From contig JAPPGE010000054.1 in the NCBI GenBank assembly GCA_028821455.1, forward strand, positions 1 through 36,266: a stretch of DNA of 36,266 bases, read 5' to 3'. Below are positions 17,277 through 25,606 of the stretch, in pieces. The stretch's first letter is position 1, and every line of letters starts with the position of its first letter. Below the pieces are notes generated by a model. That model saw only the letters and a list, made by a program, of their open reading frames with translations, ran no database searches and was not told the DNA's origin. The DNA is from a bacterium. Its GTDB lineage: Bacteria > Pseudomonadota > Alphaproteobacteria > SP197. A program made the translations under genes and the position numbers.

Positions 17277-17306
17277 ATGTGCAAATTGACCGGGAGGGAA
17301 CCTCCG

Positions 17307-18578
17307 ATGACATGTTTCAACAGACGTGCGCTGATTGCCTGCGTTGCCGGCGCGGTCATGGCGGCGACCGGGATATCCGTGTCGGCCCAGGACAACGAAG
17401 TCACGATCACCCACTACTTTACCGGTGATCTCGGTCTCAAGGCGCTCAACGAGCAGATCGCCCGCTTCGAGGAGGCATCCGGCTACGTGATGCGCAACAG
17501 TCCGGTGGGTCACGAGGACTTCAAGACGGACATTCTCGTCAGGGCTTCCGGCAGCAGTCTGCCGGATGTCTTCAGCTACTGGGCGGGAGCCAGGGTCCAG
17601 TTCGTGGTCGATTCGGGGAGTCTCACCCCCATTGACGACATGTGGGACCGGGAAGGCCTTGACGACGTCGTGGCAAAATCCATCGCCGACAGCGCCACCC
17701 TCTATGACGGCGTGCGCTACCTGGTGCCGTTCAACTACCACTATGCCGGAATGTTCTACAACACGCAGGTGTTCGCCGACGCCGGTATCACCGAGCTTCC
17801 CGGCACCTGGGACGAGTTTCTCGAAGTCGCCGAAACTCTCAAGAACGCCGGCGTGACGCCGATCGCACTGGGTTCCAAATACCGCTGGCCGGCACAGTTC
17901 TGGTTCGACTACCTGCTCCTCGGAACGGCCGGACCGGACTACCGTGCGGCGCTGATGAACGGCACGGCCAGGTACGACGATGACGAGGTTTCCCGGGCGA
18001 TGGCGATGTGGAAGGATCTTGCCGACCGCGGGTATTTTGCCGCCAACGCCAATGCCGACACCTGGACCGATGCGTCGGACAGGGTTGCCCGCGGCGATGC
18101 TGCCATGACCCTCATGGGGACCTGGATCACCGGTTACTGGAACGACATCGGCCTCGTCCCAGGCGACGACTATGCATTCTTTCCGTTTCCGGTGATCGAC
18201 GAATCGGTTCCGGTCTCGGTGGTCGGACCGGTGGACGGATTCGTGGTCTCGGCACACGGGAACAATCCCGAAGGAGGAAAGGCGTTCCTCGCGTTCATGA
18301 TGTCCGACACCGACGTCCAGCTGGCGTGGACCAATGCGGTCGGCGCTGTTTCGGCCAATGTGAATGTCGATCCGGCGAACTACAATGACGTGACACAGAA
18401 CGTCATCGCCACCATTGGCGCGTCGGACAACTTTGCCTTCAACTACGACCTTGCGACACCGCCGCCGGTGGCCGAGGTCGGTCTCTCGATGTTCGCCGAG
18501 TTCATGGATGATCCCTCCAGGGTCGATGCCATTCTTGAGCAGGCGGCTTCGGACGCAGCTTCGGCCTTCACCCAGTGA
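17307..18578 (+). CDS. Carbohydrate ABC transporter substrate-binding protein (family 1)
   Basis: This 423-residue periplasmic binding protein has a signal peptide (NRRALIACVAGAVMAATG, cleavage near SVSAQ-DN) without a lipobox. The body matches the MalE/UgpB-like family: an early EITHYF-like strand, then FEEASGY, LPDVFSYWAG, VPFNYHYAGMFYNTQVFADAGI and PGTWDEFLEVAE. ATG 17307 has GGGAGGGA upstream; the frame is open 39 bases earlier without a site. It is the first gene of a four-gene importer operon divergent from the IclR catabolic operon, and captures the substrate of that pathway. A strong stem-loop follows the stop. Confidence 0.93.
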   Translation: MTCFNRRALIACVAGAVMAATGISVSAQDNEVTITHYFTGDLGLKALNEQIARFEEASGYVMRNSPVGHEDFKTDILVRASGSSLPDVFSYWAGARVQFVVDSGSLTPIDDMWDREGLDDVVAKSIADSATLYDGVRYLVPFNYHYAGMFYNTQVFADAGITELPGTWDEFLEVAETLKNAGVTPIALGSKYRWPAQFWFDYLLLGTAGPDYRAALMNGTARYDDDEVSRAMAMWKDLADRGYFAANANADTWTDASDRVARGDAAMTLMGTWITGYWNDIGLVPGDDYAFFPFPVIDESVPVSVVGPVDGFVVSAHGNNPEGGKAFLAFMMSDTDVQLAWTNAVGAVSANVNVDPANYNDVTQNVIATIGASDNFAFNYDLATPPPVAEVGLSMFAEFMDDPSRVDAILEQAASDAASAFTQ

Positions 18579-18590
18579 CGGCGTGAAGGG

Positions 18591-18624
18591 CAGGGCCGTG
18601 CCGTCCCCTGGCGGCACGGCCCTG
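18591..18624 (+). repeat. Stem-loop between binding-protein and permease genes
   Basis: CAGGGCCGTGCCG (18591-18603) pairs perfectly with CGGCACGGCCCTG (18612-18624) around an eight-base loop. No T-run follows and the next ribosome-binding site GGAGGAGG comes right after it. Such intercistronic hairpins stabilise the upstream message or partly stop transcription, so that binding protein exceeds permease. Confidence 0.75.
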
Positions 18625-18642
18625 TAACCGGAGGAGGAGCGG

Positions 18643-19524
18643 ATGGAGCGCGAGAACCGGTTCTGGCGTGTTGTCCTGCTCGTTCTTCCGCTCTCGGTCT
18701 TCGCGGTATTCGTCGTATGGCCGCTTTTCAGTTCATTCTGGTACAGCTTCACCGACTGGAACGGATTCGATCCGAACTACGCCTTCGTCGGATTCGACAA
18801 CTTCGTCAGGATCTGGACGGACCGGCTGTTCTACGGGGCGATCGTCAACACCGCCTTGTGGATGGTGGCCGCCATCCTGTTGCCGACGCTCCTCGGTCTT
18901 GCCCTGGCGCTCCTCCTCGACCGGCAGATTCGCGGCGCCCGGATCTTCAAGACCATCTTCTATCTGCCGATCTGCCTGTCGGCCATCGTCGTTGGCCAGA
19001 TATGGACCTGGATCTACCAGCCCGACTGGGGTCTTCTCAACGCGGTCATCTCGTTCGTTGCCGGCGAGCCGTTCACGCACGCCTGGCTCGCCAGACCAGG
19101 CAGCGCCCTGTGGTCGGTCATCGTCGCCTGGTCCTGGCAACAGACCGGACTTTCCATGGTCATCTATCTTGCCGGGTTGACGGCGATACCCTCCGATCTG
19201 CTCGAGGTCTGCGATATCGAGGGCGCCTCGCCATGGCAGCGCATCCGGCGCGTCGTCGTTCCTCTCCTGATTCCCTCGACGATCGTGGTCATTGCGCTGT
19301 CGGTCATCAACTCTCTCAAGGGGTTCGACATTCTCTACATCATGACCGGCGGCGGACCGTTTCACTCCTCCGACACGCTCGCCATGCACATGTACAACGA
19401 GAGCTTCAAGAAGTACCTGATGGGCTATGGCAGCGCCATATCGGTCGTTCTCTTCCTCATCGCTCTCGTCATCATCGGATTCTATTTCCGGCAGTTGAAG
19501 AGGCTGGACGAGATCTATGGCTAA
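18643..19524 (+). CDS. Carbohydrate ABC transporter permease (MalF/UgpA type)
   Basis: This 293-residue inner-membrane protein has about six hydrophobic segments: LLVLPLSVFAVFVVWPLF first, and GSAISVVLFLIALVIIGFYF last. The EAA loop that contacts the ATPase reads EVCDIEGASPWQRIRRVVVP. The FTDWNG motif near residue 40 is usual in sugar permeases. ATG 18643 has a strong GGAGGAGG. It overlaps the second permease by eight bases. With its partner it forms the channel for the substrate of 17307-18578. Confidence 0.94.
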   Translation: MERENRFWRVVLLVLPLSVFAVFVVWPLFSSFWYSFTDWNGFDPNYAFVGFDNFVRIWTDRLFYGAIVNTALWMVAAILLPTLLGLALALLLDRQIRGARIFKTIFYLPICLSAIVVGQIWTWIYQPDWGLLNAVISFVAGEPFTHAWLARPGSALWSVIVAWSWQQTGLSMVIYLAGLTAIPSDLLEVCDIEGASPWQRIRRVVVPLLIPSTIVVIALSVINSLKGFDILYIMTGGGPFHSSDTLAMHMYNESFKKYLMGYGSAISVVLFLIALVIIGFYFRQLKRLDEIYG

Positions 19525-20362
19525 TCGCCCGACGCTTCACGTCACGCCCTGGACAGCGGCCCTCATGGCGATTCTGGTGATGCTGGCGGTGCTGTTCCTC
19601 ACGCCGACCGTCGGTGTGCTGCTGTCGTCGATCAAGACGACACGGGCCATTGCGATGGGGGACCTGTGGTCGATCCCCGGCGAGCTCTTTCTGGGGAACT
19701 ATGCCGAGGTCCTCTGGAATCCCGCAGTTCACCGCTACTTCGTCAACACCCTGATCGTGACCGTGCCGGCAACCGCGGCGTCGACCGCACTTGGCGTGCT
19801 TGCGGGCTACGTCTTTGCCAAGCTGCCGTTCCGCGGCGGCGGCATTCTCTTCCTTGCCATCGTCGCGGGCATGTTCTTTCCGCCCCAGGTCATCCTGGTG
19901 CCGCTGTTCAGGCTGTTCAATGGCCTCGGTCTCATCGACACGCTGTGGCCGATTTTCCTCGTCCACACGGCGCTGGGCATTCCCATCTGCACGCTCCTGA
20001 TGAGGAACTTCTTTGCCACCGTGCCCGATGCCCTGAGAGAGGCGGCCATCCTTGAAGGCGCCAGCGAGTGGCAGGTTCTGACAAGGGTGGCCATTCCGCT
20101 GGGTTTGCCGGCACTGGCGGTCCTTGCCACCCTGCAGTTCACGTGGATCTGGAACGACTTTCTCTGGCCGCTGATCTTCACCCAGTCCGACGAGAAGCGC
20201 ACCATCATGATCGGAATCGTCAACCTCAAGGGGCAGTACACGGTCGCCTGGGGAGTCCAGGGGGCGCTCTCCCTGATTGCCAGCCTGCCCACCCTCGTGA
20301 TCTTCCTCTTCTTCCAGCGCTACTTCATCAAGGGCATGACCATGGGAGCCGTCAAGGGGTAG
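19517..20362 (+). CDS. Carbohydrate ABC transporter permease (MalG/UgpE type)
   Basis: This 281-residue inner-membrane protein has about six membrane spans, a typical FVNTLIVTVPATAAS segment, and the EAA loop REAAILEGASEWQVLTRVAIPLGLPA. The C-terminus FFQRYFIKGMTMGAVKG is the hallmark of MalG-type permeases. Its ATG lies inside the end of the preceding permease gene (eight-base overlap), and the ATPase starts two bases after its stop, so all three are translationally coupled. Confidence 0.94.
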   Translation: MANRPTLHVTPWTAALMAILVMLAVLFLTPTVGVLLSSIKTTRAIAMGDLWSIPGELFLGNYAEVLWNPAVHRYFVNTLIVTVPATAASTALGVLAGYVFAKLPFRGGGILFLAIVAGMFFPPQVILVPLFRLFNGLGLIDTLWPIFLVHTALGIPICTLLMRNFFATVPDALREAAILEGASEWQVLTRVAIPLGLPALAVLATLQFTWIWNDFLWPLIFTQSDEKRTIMIGIVNLKGQYTVAWGVQGALSLIASLPTLVIFLFFQRYFIKGMTMGAVKG

Positions 20363-20364
20363 GG

Positions 20365-21396
20365 ATGGCGCGCGTCACCCTGGAAAACATCCGCAAGTCC
20401 TTCGGCAGCGTCGAGGTCATCCGGGACGTCTCTCTCGATATCGAGAGGGGCGAGTTCATGGTCTTCGTCGGCCCTTCGGGATGCGGCAAGTCGACCATGT
20501 TGCGCCTGATCTCAGGGCTCGAGGACGTCAGCGGTGGCGCCATCAGGATCGGCGGACGCGATGTGACCGGCGTTGCTCCCTCGAAGCGGCGCCTTGCCAT
20601 GGTCTTCCAGTCCTATGCCCTCTTTCCGCACCTGGACGTCGCCGGCAACATCGGTTTCGGGCTCGCGCTTGCCCGCACGCCGGCCGCAGAGATCGAGCGG
20701 CGGGTGAGGGACGTGGCCGAGAGGCTGGGCATCGCGGACCTGCTCGCCCGCATGCCCCGGCAGCTCTCCGGTGGCGAGCGTCAGCGCGTCGCCATCGGGA
20801 GGGCGATCATCCGCGATCCGGAGGTGTTCCTGTTCGACGAGCCGCTCTCCAACCTCGATGCGGCGCTGCGCGTGCGCATGCGCCTCGAGATTGCCCGGCT
20901 CCACAAGGCGCTCGATGGCGTGACCATGATCTATGTCACCCACGATCAGACCGAGGCGATGACCCTTGCCGACCGCATCGCCGTCATCAACCAGGGCAGG
21001 ATCGAACAGGTCGGCACGCCGATGGAACTCTACCATCATCCGGCCAACACCTTCGTCGCCGGGTTCATCGGAGCGCCGGCGATGAACTTTCTCGACGGAA
21101 GCGTGGACGACAGCGGCGCAGTCACCTTCGCCGGCATCACGATCATGCCTCGACAGCCGGTCAGCCACCGGGGCAGGGCGACCATCGGGGTGCGCCCCGA
21201 ATCACTCAGGCTGGCAGGGACCGGGGAGGCGGACCTCGTTGCCCGTCTCGATCACATCGAACCGCTCGGCGCCGAGACACTCCTGCATTTCGACACGCCT
21301 CTGACCGTCCGGGTCAATGAAGCGGTTCCGGCAACGGAGGGCGACACCCTCGGCCTCGTCGTCGACAGAACGCGAATTCATGTCTTTCCGCCATGA
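20365..21396 (+). CDS. Carbohydrate ABC transporter ATPase (MalK/UgpC type)
   Basis: This 343-residue protein has Walker A GPSGCGKST (36-44), the Q-loop VFQSYALFPH, the signature LSGGERQR (134-141), Walker B VFLFDEP (154-160) and switch H193. A C-terminal TOBE-like domain after residue 235 is typical of MalK/UgpC proteins. ATG 20365 follows the permease stop directly (GGTAGGGATG). The frame is open much further upstream, but that part is the shadow of the permease gene. It energises import and completes the operon. Confidence 0.94.
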   Translation: MARVTLENIRKSFGSVEVIRDVSLDIERGEFMVFVGPSGCGKSTMLRLISGLEDVSGGAIRIGGRDVTGVAPSKRRLAMVFQSYALFPHLDVAGNIGFGLALARTPAAEIERRVRDVAERLGIADLLARMPRQLSGGERQRVAIGRAIIRDPEVFLFDEPLSNLDAALRVRMRLEIARLHKALDGVTMIYVTHDQTEAMTLADRIAVINQGRIEQVGTPMELYHHPANTFVAGFIGAPAMNFLDGSVDDSGAVTFAGITIMPRQPVSHRGRATIGVRPESLRLAGTGEADLVARLDHIEPLGAETLLHFDTPLTVRVNEAVPATEGDTLGLVVDRTRIHVFPP

Positions 21397-21443
21397 GCTC
21401 CTGCCTGCGGGCGTGTCCCGGCAGTGATGGCGATCAACCGGTC

Positions 21444-21808
21444 TCAAGCGACGATGTCGGTGAGTCTCTGCCGCGATGCCTGGACGTTCCGGAAAGGCGA
21501 ATCTTCTTCACCTCCCTCAAGGTCGGTGATTTCGACGATGCGGTTCTGATTCCCGGTCTGAGACACAGTTTCCTCGAGAACCTATTGGAGTCGCTTGGAC
21601 ATCTTTCCGGAATTGGATATCTGGCTGGAAGACACGAACTGGCCCAGCACATTCTCGGGCGGCCGGTCGGTGTACGACGGCGCCAATGCTGGCAGCCGGG
21701 CGTGTCGGCGAATCGATCGATGGGCGACCACACCCTGTCTGGATGCGCCTGTTTCGGGCAACACTTCTGCGCGTAACTTCAGTTTCAGCCCGAAGAAGAC
21801 GAAGAGCG
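21444..21808 (-). pseudogene. Possible broken gene remnant, interrupted by an amber codon
   Basis: There is no intact gene in these 412 bases (21397-21808). On the minus strand one frame reads PENVLGQFVSSSQISNSGKM then, after SKRLQ, meets TAG at 21584-21582. It continues in the same frame as VLEETVSQTG, NRIVEITDLEGGEED and a final RQRLTDIVA before TGA at 21446-21444. The two parts have GC-rich third positions and protein-like composition. I do not recognise a family. It could be a nonsense-broken last gene of the Pot-type operon, or chance. Confidence 0.25.
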
Positions 21809-22591
21809 TCAGCCGCGATAGCGCGTCACGCGCAGCCCGATCAGACTGACACCGACAGAGAGCACCATCAGCGTGACCGCGACGATGTTGATCGACGGAT
21901 CGACGCCCTTGCGTAGCATGCCCCACATGAAAATCGGCAGCGTGTTGCCGCCACCGATTGTAAAGAACGTGACGAGAAAATCGTCGAGAGAAAGCGCCAT
22001 CGCTATCAGTGCCGCGCCGAGAATGCTCGGTCGAATGATCGGCAAGGTGATCGTGAAGAAGGCGTGGAGTTTGGATGCCCCGAGATCTTGCGCGCTGTCC
22101 AGGGCGGCAAAGTCGAAGCCCGCCATGCGGGCATTGACGATCAGGATCACGAAAGGCTGGGTGAAGACCAAGTGAGCTAGGATGACTGAGTGCAGGCCCA
22201 GTCGGATCTCCCACCAGGTCGCGAAATAGGACAGGAAGACGATACCCAGCATGAGAGGCGGCACCATGATGGGAACCGTCAGAACTGCCATCACGAGCGA
22301 TGAAACTCTCAGCCTCATGCGGGCGAGACCCATGGCGGCCATGGTTCCGACGACCGTCGAGACGATGCCGACAGTACCGGTGACGATCAGACTGTTCTCC
22401 AGAGCGCCCCAGAATTGCGCACGCGCGAACAACGTTTCAAACCAGTAAAACGTCAACCCGGTGATCGGAAAACTGAGCAGGGCGCTTTCGCTGAAGCAGA
22501 AGAGCACCAGAATCACGAGCGGCGACAGCATGAAGGCGACGGCAAGGCTGGCAAATGCGTACCACGCGGCCCTGTTGAGGTTGGACGTCAT
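21809..22591 (-). CDS. Spermidine/putrescine-type ABC permease (PotC-like)
   Basis: This 260-residue inner-membrane permease has about six spans. Motifs are LSPLVILVLFCFSES (first span and the FS-x-S turn usual in PotC), the EAA-like loop LDSAQDLGASKLHAFFTITLP, and LDDFLVTFFTIGGGNTLPIFMW, which is a PotC hallmark. ATG 22591 overlaps the PotB-like gene by four bases. No binding-protein gene follows, as it would in a classic potABCD operon; the downstream stretch holds only a broken frame. The substrate is probably a polyamine or a related small amine or acid. Confidence 0.92.
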   Translation of the reverse strand: MTSNLNRAAWYAFASLAVAFMLSPLVILVLFCFSESALLSFPITGLTFYWFETLFARAQFWGALENSLIVTGTVGIVSTVVGTMAAMGLARMRLRVSSLVMAVLTVPIMVPPLMLGIVFLSYFATWWEIRLGLHSVILAHLVFTQPFVILIVNARMAGFDFAALDSAQDLGASKLHAFFTITLPIIRPSILGAALIAMALSLDDFLVTFFTIGGGNTLPIFMWGMLRKGVDPSINIVAVTLMVLSVGVSLIGLRVTRYRG

Positions 22592-23433
22592 CTTGGCCGC
22601 GTCACTCTGTTGATCAGGAGCGCAACCACGGTGATCACCAACAGGCAGCAGACGACCACCGAAAACGACATGGCAGAGCCAAGCGGTACGTTCAGACGGT
22701 GCCCGAACTGGCTCTGGATGAACAGCCCGATCATCGATGTGTGAGGACCTCCGACCAGGAGCGGCGTGACATAGTCGCCGGCGGCGAACAGAAACGTCAG
22801 GCTGAAGGAGGTGATGAGACCGATACGGGTCTGGGGCAGAACGATATTGAAAAAGACGCGGGTTTGGCTCGCCCCGAGGTCGCGGGCGGCCTGAAGCGGC
22901 GTGTCGGTGATCCCCCTCAGCGAACCATAAATGGGCAGGACGGCAAGCGGAAGCGTATAGTGCGTCAGCGTGATGATGACGGCAATGGGACTGAACAGGA
23001 ACGCCGTGATTGGCGTATCGATGAGTTCAAGGATCATGAAGGCCGAGTTCAGGATGCCGCCCGATCCCAGGATCGTCTTCCACATGTAGATCTTGGTGAG
23101 ATAACCGCCAAACAACGTGACGATGGCGACGAAAAGGAAAACGAGGCCAAACCGGCCGGCCTTGAAACGACAAAAATAGGCGTAGGCAAAGGCGATCGTT
23201 GTCGTCACGACGGCAATCGCGAAGGCGATGCCGAACGTGTAGGCGATCGATTGCGCATAGTCGGTCACGACGGTGATGTATTGATCGAACGTCAGGTCGG
23301 GACGCAGCTGATAGGCGCGAACGCGCCAGAAACTGAGGACGAAGAAGTAGCCGACCGGCAACAGGAAAAGGACAACAAAAATAATGCTCGACGGTGCGAG
23401 CAAAAGCGAGCGAAGGTTGGGTGCCAGCCTCAT
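22588..23433 (-). CDS. Spermidine/putrescine-type ABC permease (PotB-like)
   Basis: This 281-residue inner-membrane protein has about six spans. The EAA loop reads LQAARDLGASQTRVFFNIVLP, and the PotB-like segment FLFAAGDYVTPLLVGGP follows it. The N-terminus LLLAPSSIIFVVLFLLPVGY is a first membrane span. It overlaps the ATPase gene and the PotC-like gene by four bases at each end, so the three are one coupled unit. The sequence is visibly less GC-rich than the carbohydrate importer. Confidence 0.92.
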   Translation of the reverse strand: MRLAPNLRSLLLAPSSIIFVVLFLLPVGYFFVLSFWRVRAYQLRPDLTFDQYITVVTDYAQSIAYTFGIAFAIAVVTTTIAFAYAYFCRFKAGRFGLVFLFVAIVTLFGGYLTKIYMWKTILGSGGILNSAFMILELIDTPITAFLFSPIAVIITLTHYTLPLAVLPIYGSLRGITDTPLQAARDLGASQTRVFFNIVLPQTRIGLITSFSLTFLFAAGDYVTPLLVGGPHTSMIGLFIQSQFGHRLNVPLGSAMSFSVVVCCLLVITVVALLINRVTRPR

Positions 23434-24503
23434 CGGTCCGTGAGTATGCGCTGGTCGTCAAAACGCCATGCAACGACGACATCGTCACCAATGGACAGCC
23501 GACGACGCATGTCCATGTCACGGCTGTCGATGGTCACGACGATTTTGTCGTTGATGGCAACACTGTAGTGAACATGGGGGCCTCGGAAGATCGCATCCAG
23601 AAGACGGCCGGATAGATACGCGTCGCACCCGGCAAGCGTCTGGTCGTCACGATGGGTCGCAATCGACATTTTCTCCGGGCGAATGATGCTCACAACTGCC
23701 TCTTCCGCACCGGAATCTGCAAAAGCGATCCCCGTATTGAGGATCACCCGACCATTCGATCGCTGTCCGGGCATAATGTTGGCCTCGCCGATGAAGGTCG
23801 AAACGAACTGGGTCGTGGGCGTGTTGTAGATCTCCTCCGGCCTTCCGTCCTGCACGATATGTCCGCCCTCCATGACGCAGATGCGTGTCGCCAGTCCCAT
23901 GGCCTCTTCCTGGTCATGGGTTACGAAGACAAACGTCCCGCCAGTCGAGGCGTGGATCCGGCGAAGCTCTTCCTGCATGGCCTTGCGGAGTTTCAGATCG
24001 AGCGCCGCGAGCGGCTCGTCCAGGAGCAACGCATCCGGGCGCATGATCAAGGCGCGCGCCAGCGCCACGCGCTGCTGCTGGCCACCGGAGAGGTTCGTGA
24101 CCGGTCGATCGGCAAGACCCTCCAGGTGAACGAGATCCATGGCTCTTCCGACGCGGTGATCGATCTCGACCCTTGAGACCTTCGCCACGCGCAAGCCGTA
24201 AGCGATGTTCTGTGCCACGGTCATATGGGGAAACAGACCGTAACCCTGGAATACCATGTTCGTCGGTCGGTGCTCAGGTCCAAGCCGTGTCATGTCCTTG
24301 CCGCCGATGTGGACCGTCCCGGCGGTCGGCAACAGAAACCCACCGATCAAGCGCAGAAGCGTGGTCTTGCCGCAGCCAGAGGGCCCGAGGATCGCAAGAA
24401 ACTCGCCCTGAGCGATCCGCAACTGAAGGGGGTGAACCGCTGTCACTGTTCCGAAGGTCTTGGAGACCCCCCGCAAGTCGACGAGTACCGCTCCGTCGCT
24501 CAC
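23430..24503 (-). CDS. Spermidine/putrescine-type ABC ATPase (PotA-like)
   Basis: From GTG 24503 the protein has 357 residues: Walker A GPSGCGKTT (40-48), Q-loop VFQGYGLFPHM, signature LSGGQQQR (138-145), Walker B LLLDEP (159-164), the switch THDQEEAM, and a C-terminal TOBE-like domain (from about 270). The frame stays open to a TTG at 24554; GTG 24503 gives a family-like N-terminus (SDGAVLVDLRGVSKTFG), but neither start has a clear ribosome-binding site. It is the first gene of the importer operon, and a hairpin-forming repeat lies just upstream. Confidence 0.9.
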   Translation of the reverse strand: MSDGAVLVDLRGVSKTFGTVTAVHPLQLRIAQGEFLAILGPSGCGKTTLLRLIGGFLLPTAGTVHIGGKDMTRLGPEHRPTNMVFQGYGLFPHMTVAQNIAYGLRVAKVSRVEIDHRVGRAMDLVHLEGLADRPVTNLSGGQQQRVALARALIMRPDALLLDEPLAALDLKLRKAMQEELRRIHASTGGTFVFVTHDQEEAMGLATRICVMEGGHIVQDGRPEEIYNTPTTQFVSTFIGEANIMPGQRSNGRVILNTGIAFADSGAEEAVVSIIRPEKMSIATHRDDQTLAGCDAYLSGRLLDAIFRGPHVHYSVAINDKIVVTIDSRDMDMRRRLSIGDDVVVAWRFDDQRILTDR

Positions 24504-24557
24504 GGTTCGCAACCGTGCACATTGCGCGTGCGAGAGGGGATAGTGACTCGGCAATTG

Positions 24558-24606
24558 AGCGGGAGAGGCATGGCAAGTGGCAAGACGAGGTGCCTCTCGT
24601 CCCGCT
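24558..24606. repeat. Imperfect inverted repeat upstream of the Pot-type operon
   Basis: AGCGGGAGAGGCA (24558-24570) pairs with TGCCTCTCGTCCCGCT (24591-24606) apart from three extra bases, around a 20-base loop. It lies 55-103 bases before GTG 24503, between the IS3 remnant and the operon. It could be a leader hairpin or an old element end. Confidence 0.5.
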
Positions 24607-24704
24607 GTCTTGAACCGGCAGACTTGCTGTACTCCGTGTTCCCTGCCGCGTCTGGTCCGACAGGCATTCCGCGCCCTGCGATCCCGGTGGACATCCCGTT
24701 GTGC

Positions 24705-25445
24705 TCACCCGCTGCGCGATCGCATCTTGCGGACATTGACCGGCAGGCTGAACCGATGGGCTTGAGATCCGAACCCGCGCTGTACTTGCCCCCGATGTTG
24801 TACCAACGGATCCGAGATGATCCCGGCCCGTTTGCTTCGGGACCGGCATGCCGGCCCCGAGACATTGGCCAACTCGACCGGAGCTTGATGGCCGATCGAA
24901 CTGTGCGGACGGGCTCCTTCGTAATCCGTTCGCCATGCCTCATGCTTGGATCGTGCATCGTCCAGTCCCAAAAGCCAAGAGGCGTGTAGGCGCTCGGCGC
25001 GGAACGATCCGTCGAACGATTCAATGAAAGCACTGTCAGTCAGCAGGTACGCCCCGCCGGGAAAGGTCCAGGGTTACCCCACCCTTCCACCCCCACATGC
25101 CGAGTTCCTCGCTGGTGATTTCCGGCCCGTTTTTGCCCGCATCGCCCTCGGCACGCTGTACGTTTCGGTGACCCGCTGCGGCATCTCCACCACATCGCAG
25201 TCCCGGCAATTCCGACGATCATCAATCGCCGGTTTCTGGCATCGATGGCGATCAAGATCCGGATGCGCCGGCCGTCGAACGGCTGAACCGCCATGTTTCT
25301 TGCGCCACCTTCAATCAGATCTGCTGCGAAATCATCGTCTTCCAGCAAATCTCCTCGGCGCTCGTTCCTTCCTCCATTTTGCGCAGGATGAACGTCATCT
25401 GCTACTCGTCCACGATCACGCGGTCTTCTTCATCGGTGATGTGAG
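24705..25445 (-). pseudogene. Decayed IS3-family transposase (OrfA/OrfB remnants)
   Basis: Minus-strand fragments in shifting frames spell an IS3-type element. MKKTA near 25440, then FILRKMEEGTSAEEICWKTM (about 25400-25320), matches the OrfA helix-turn-helix. A piece with DGRRIRILIAIDARNRRLMI follows. TDSAFIESFDGSFRAERLHA, then SWLLGLDDARSKHEAWRTDY and RPHSSIGHQAPVELAN (25035-24850), match the C-terminal DDE integrase core of OrfB. Stops and frameshifts separate them, and the central part of OrfB is missing, so the element is dead and much shorter than a complete copy of about 1.3 kb. Exact ends were not found. Confidence 0.8.
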
Positions 25446-25484
25446 TCCGGAGGTACGTCGAAACATGAATTCCGTTCTATCACG

Positions 25485-25587
25485 TGCATCAAATCTATCT
25501 GCGGGTTCGTTCACCATCGACGGTCAATGAAGACGGGAATTGCTTTGGCTGGATCGGTGCAGGCGCAACATCGATCGATTTGATGCA
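25485..25587. repeat. Separated inverted repeat TGCATCAAATC / GATTTGATGCA
   Basis: TGCATCAAATC (25485-25495) and its exact complement GATTTGATGCA (25577-25587) lie 81 bases apart, upstream of the epimerase gene (start 25763). An 11-base perfect match is unlikely to be an accident in this GC-rich window and may mark two regulator sites or the ends of a lost insertion. Confidence 0.5.
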
Positions 25588-25606
25588 AAAGATCAGCATT
25601 TTTGCG

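Noticed and set aside
17025..18752. Minus-strand open frame of 575 codons
   Set aside because: It lies opposite the carbohydrate-binding protein gene and over the regulatory region; the plus-strand protein is a clear family member and the minus translation is not protein-like.
21393..21776. Plus-strand frame of 127 codons after the carbohydrate ATPase
   Set aside because: It overlaps the end of the ATPase gene, has no ribosome-binding site and shows no recognisable domain; the opposite strand frame is at least as protein-like.
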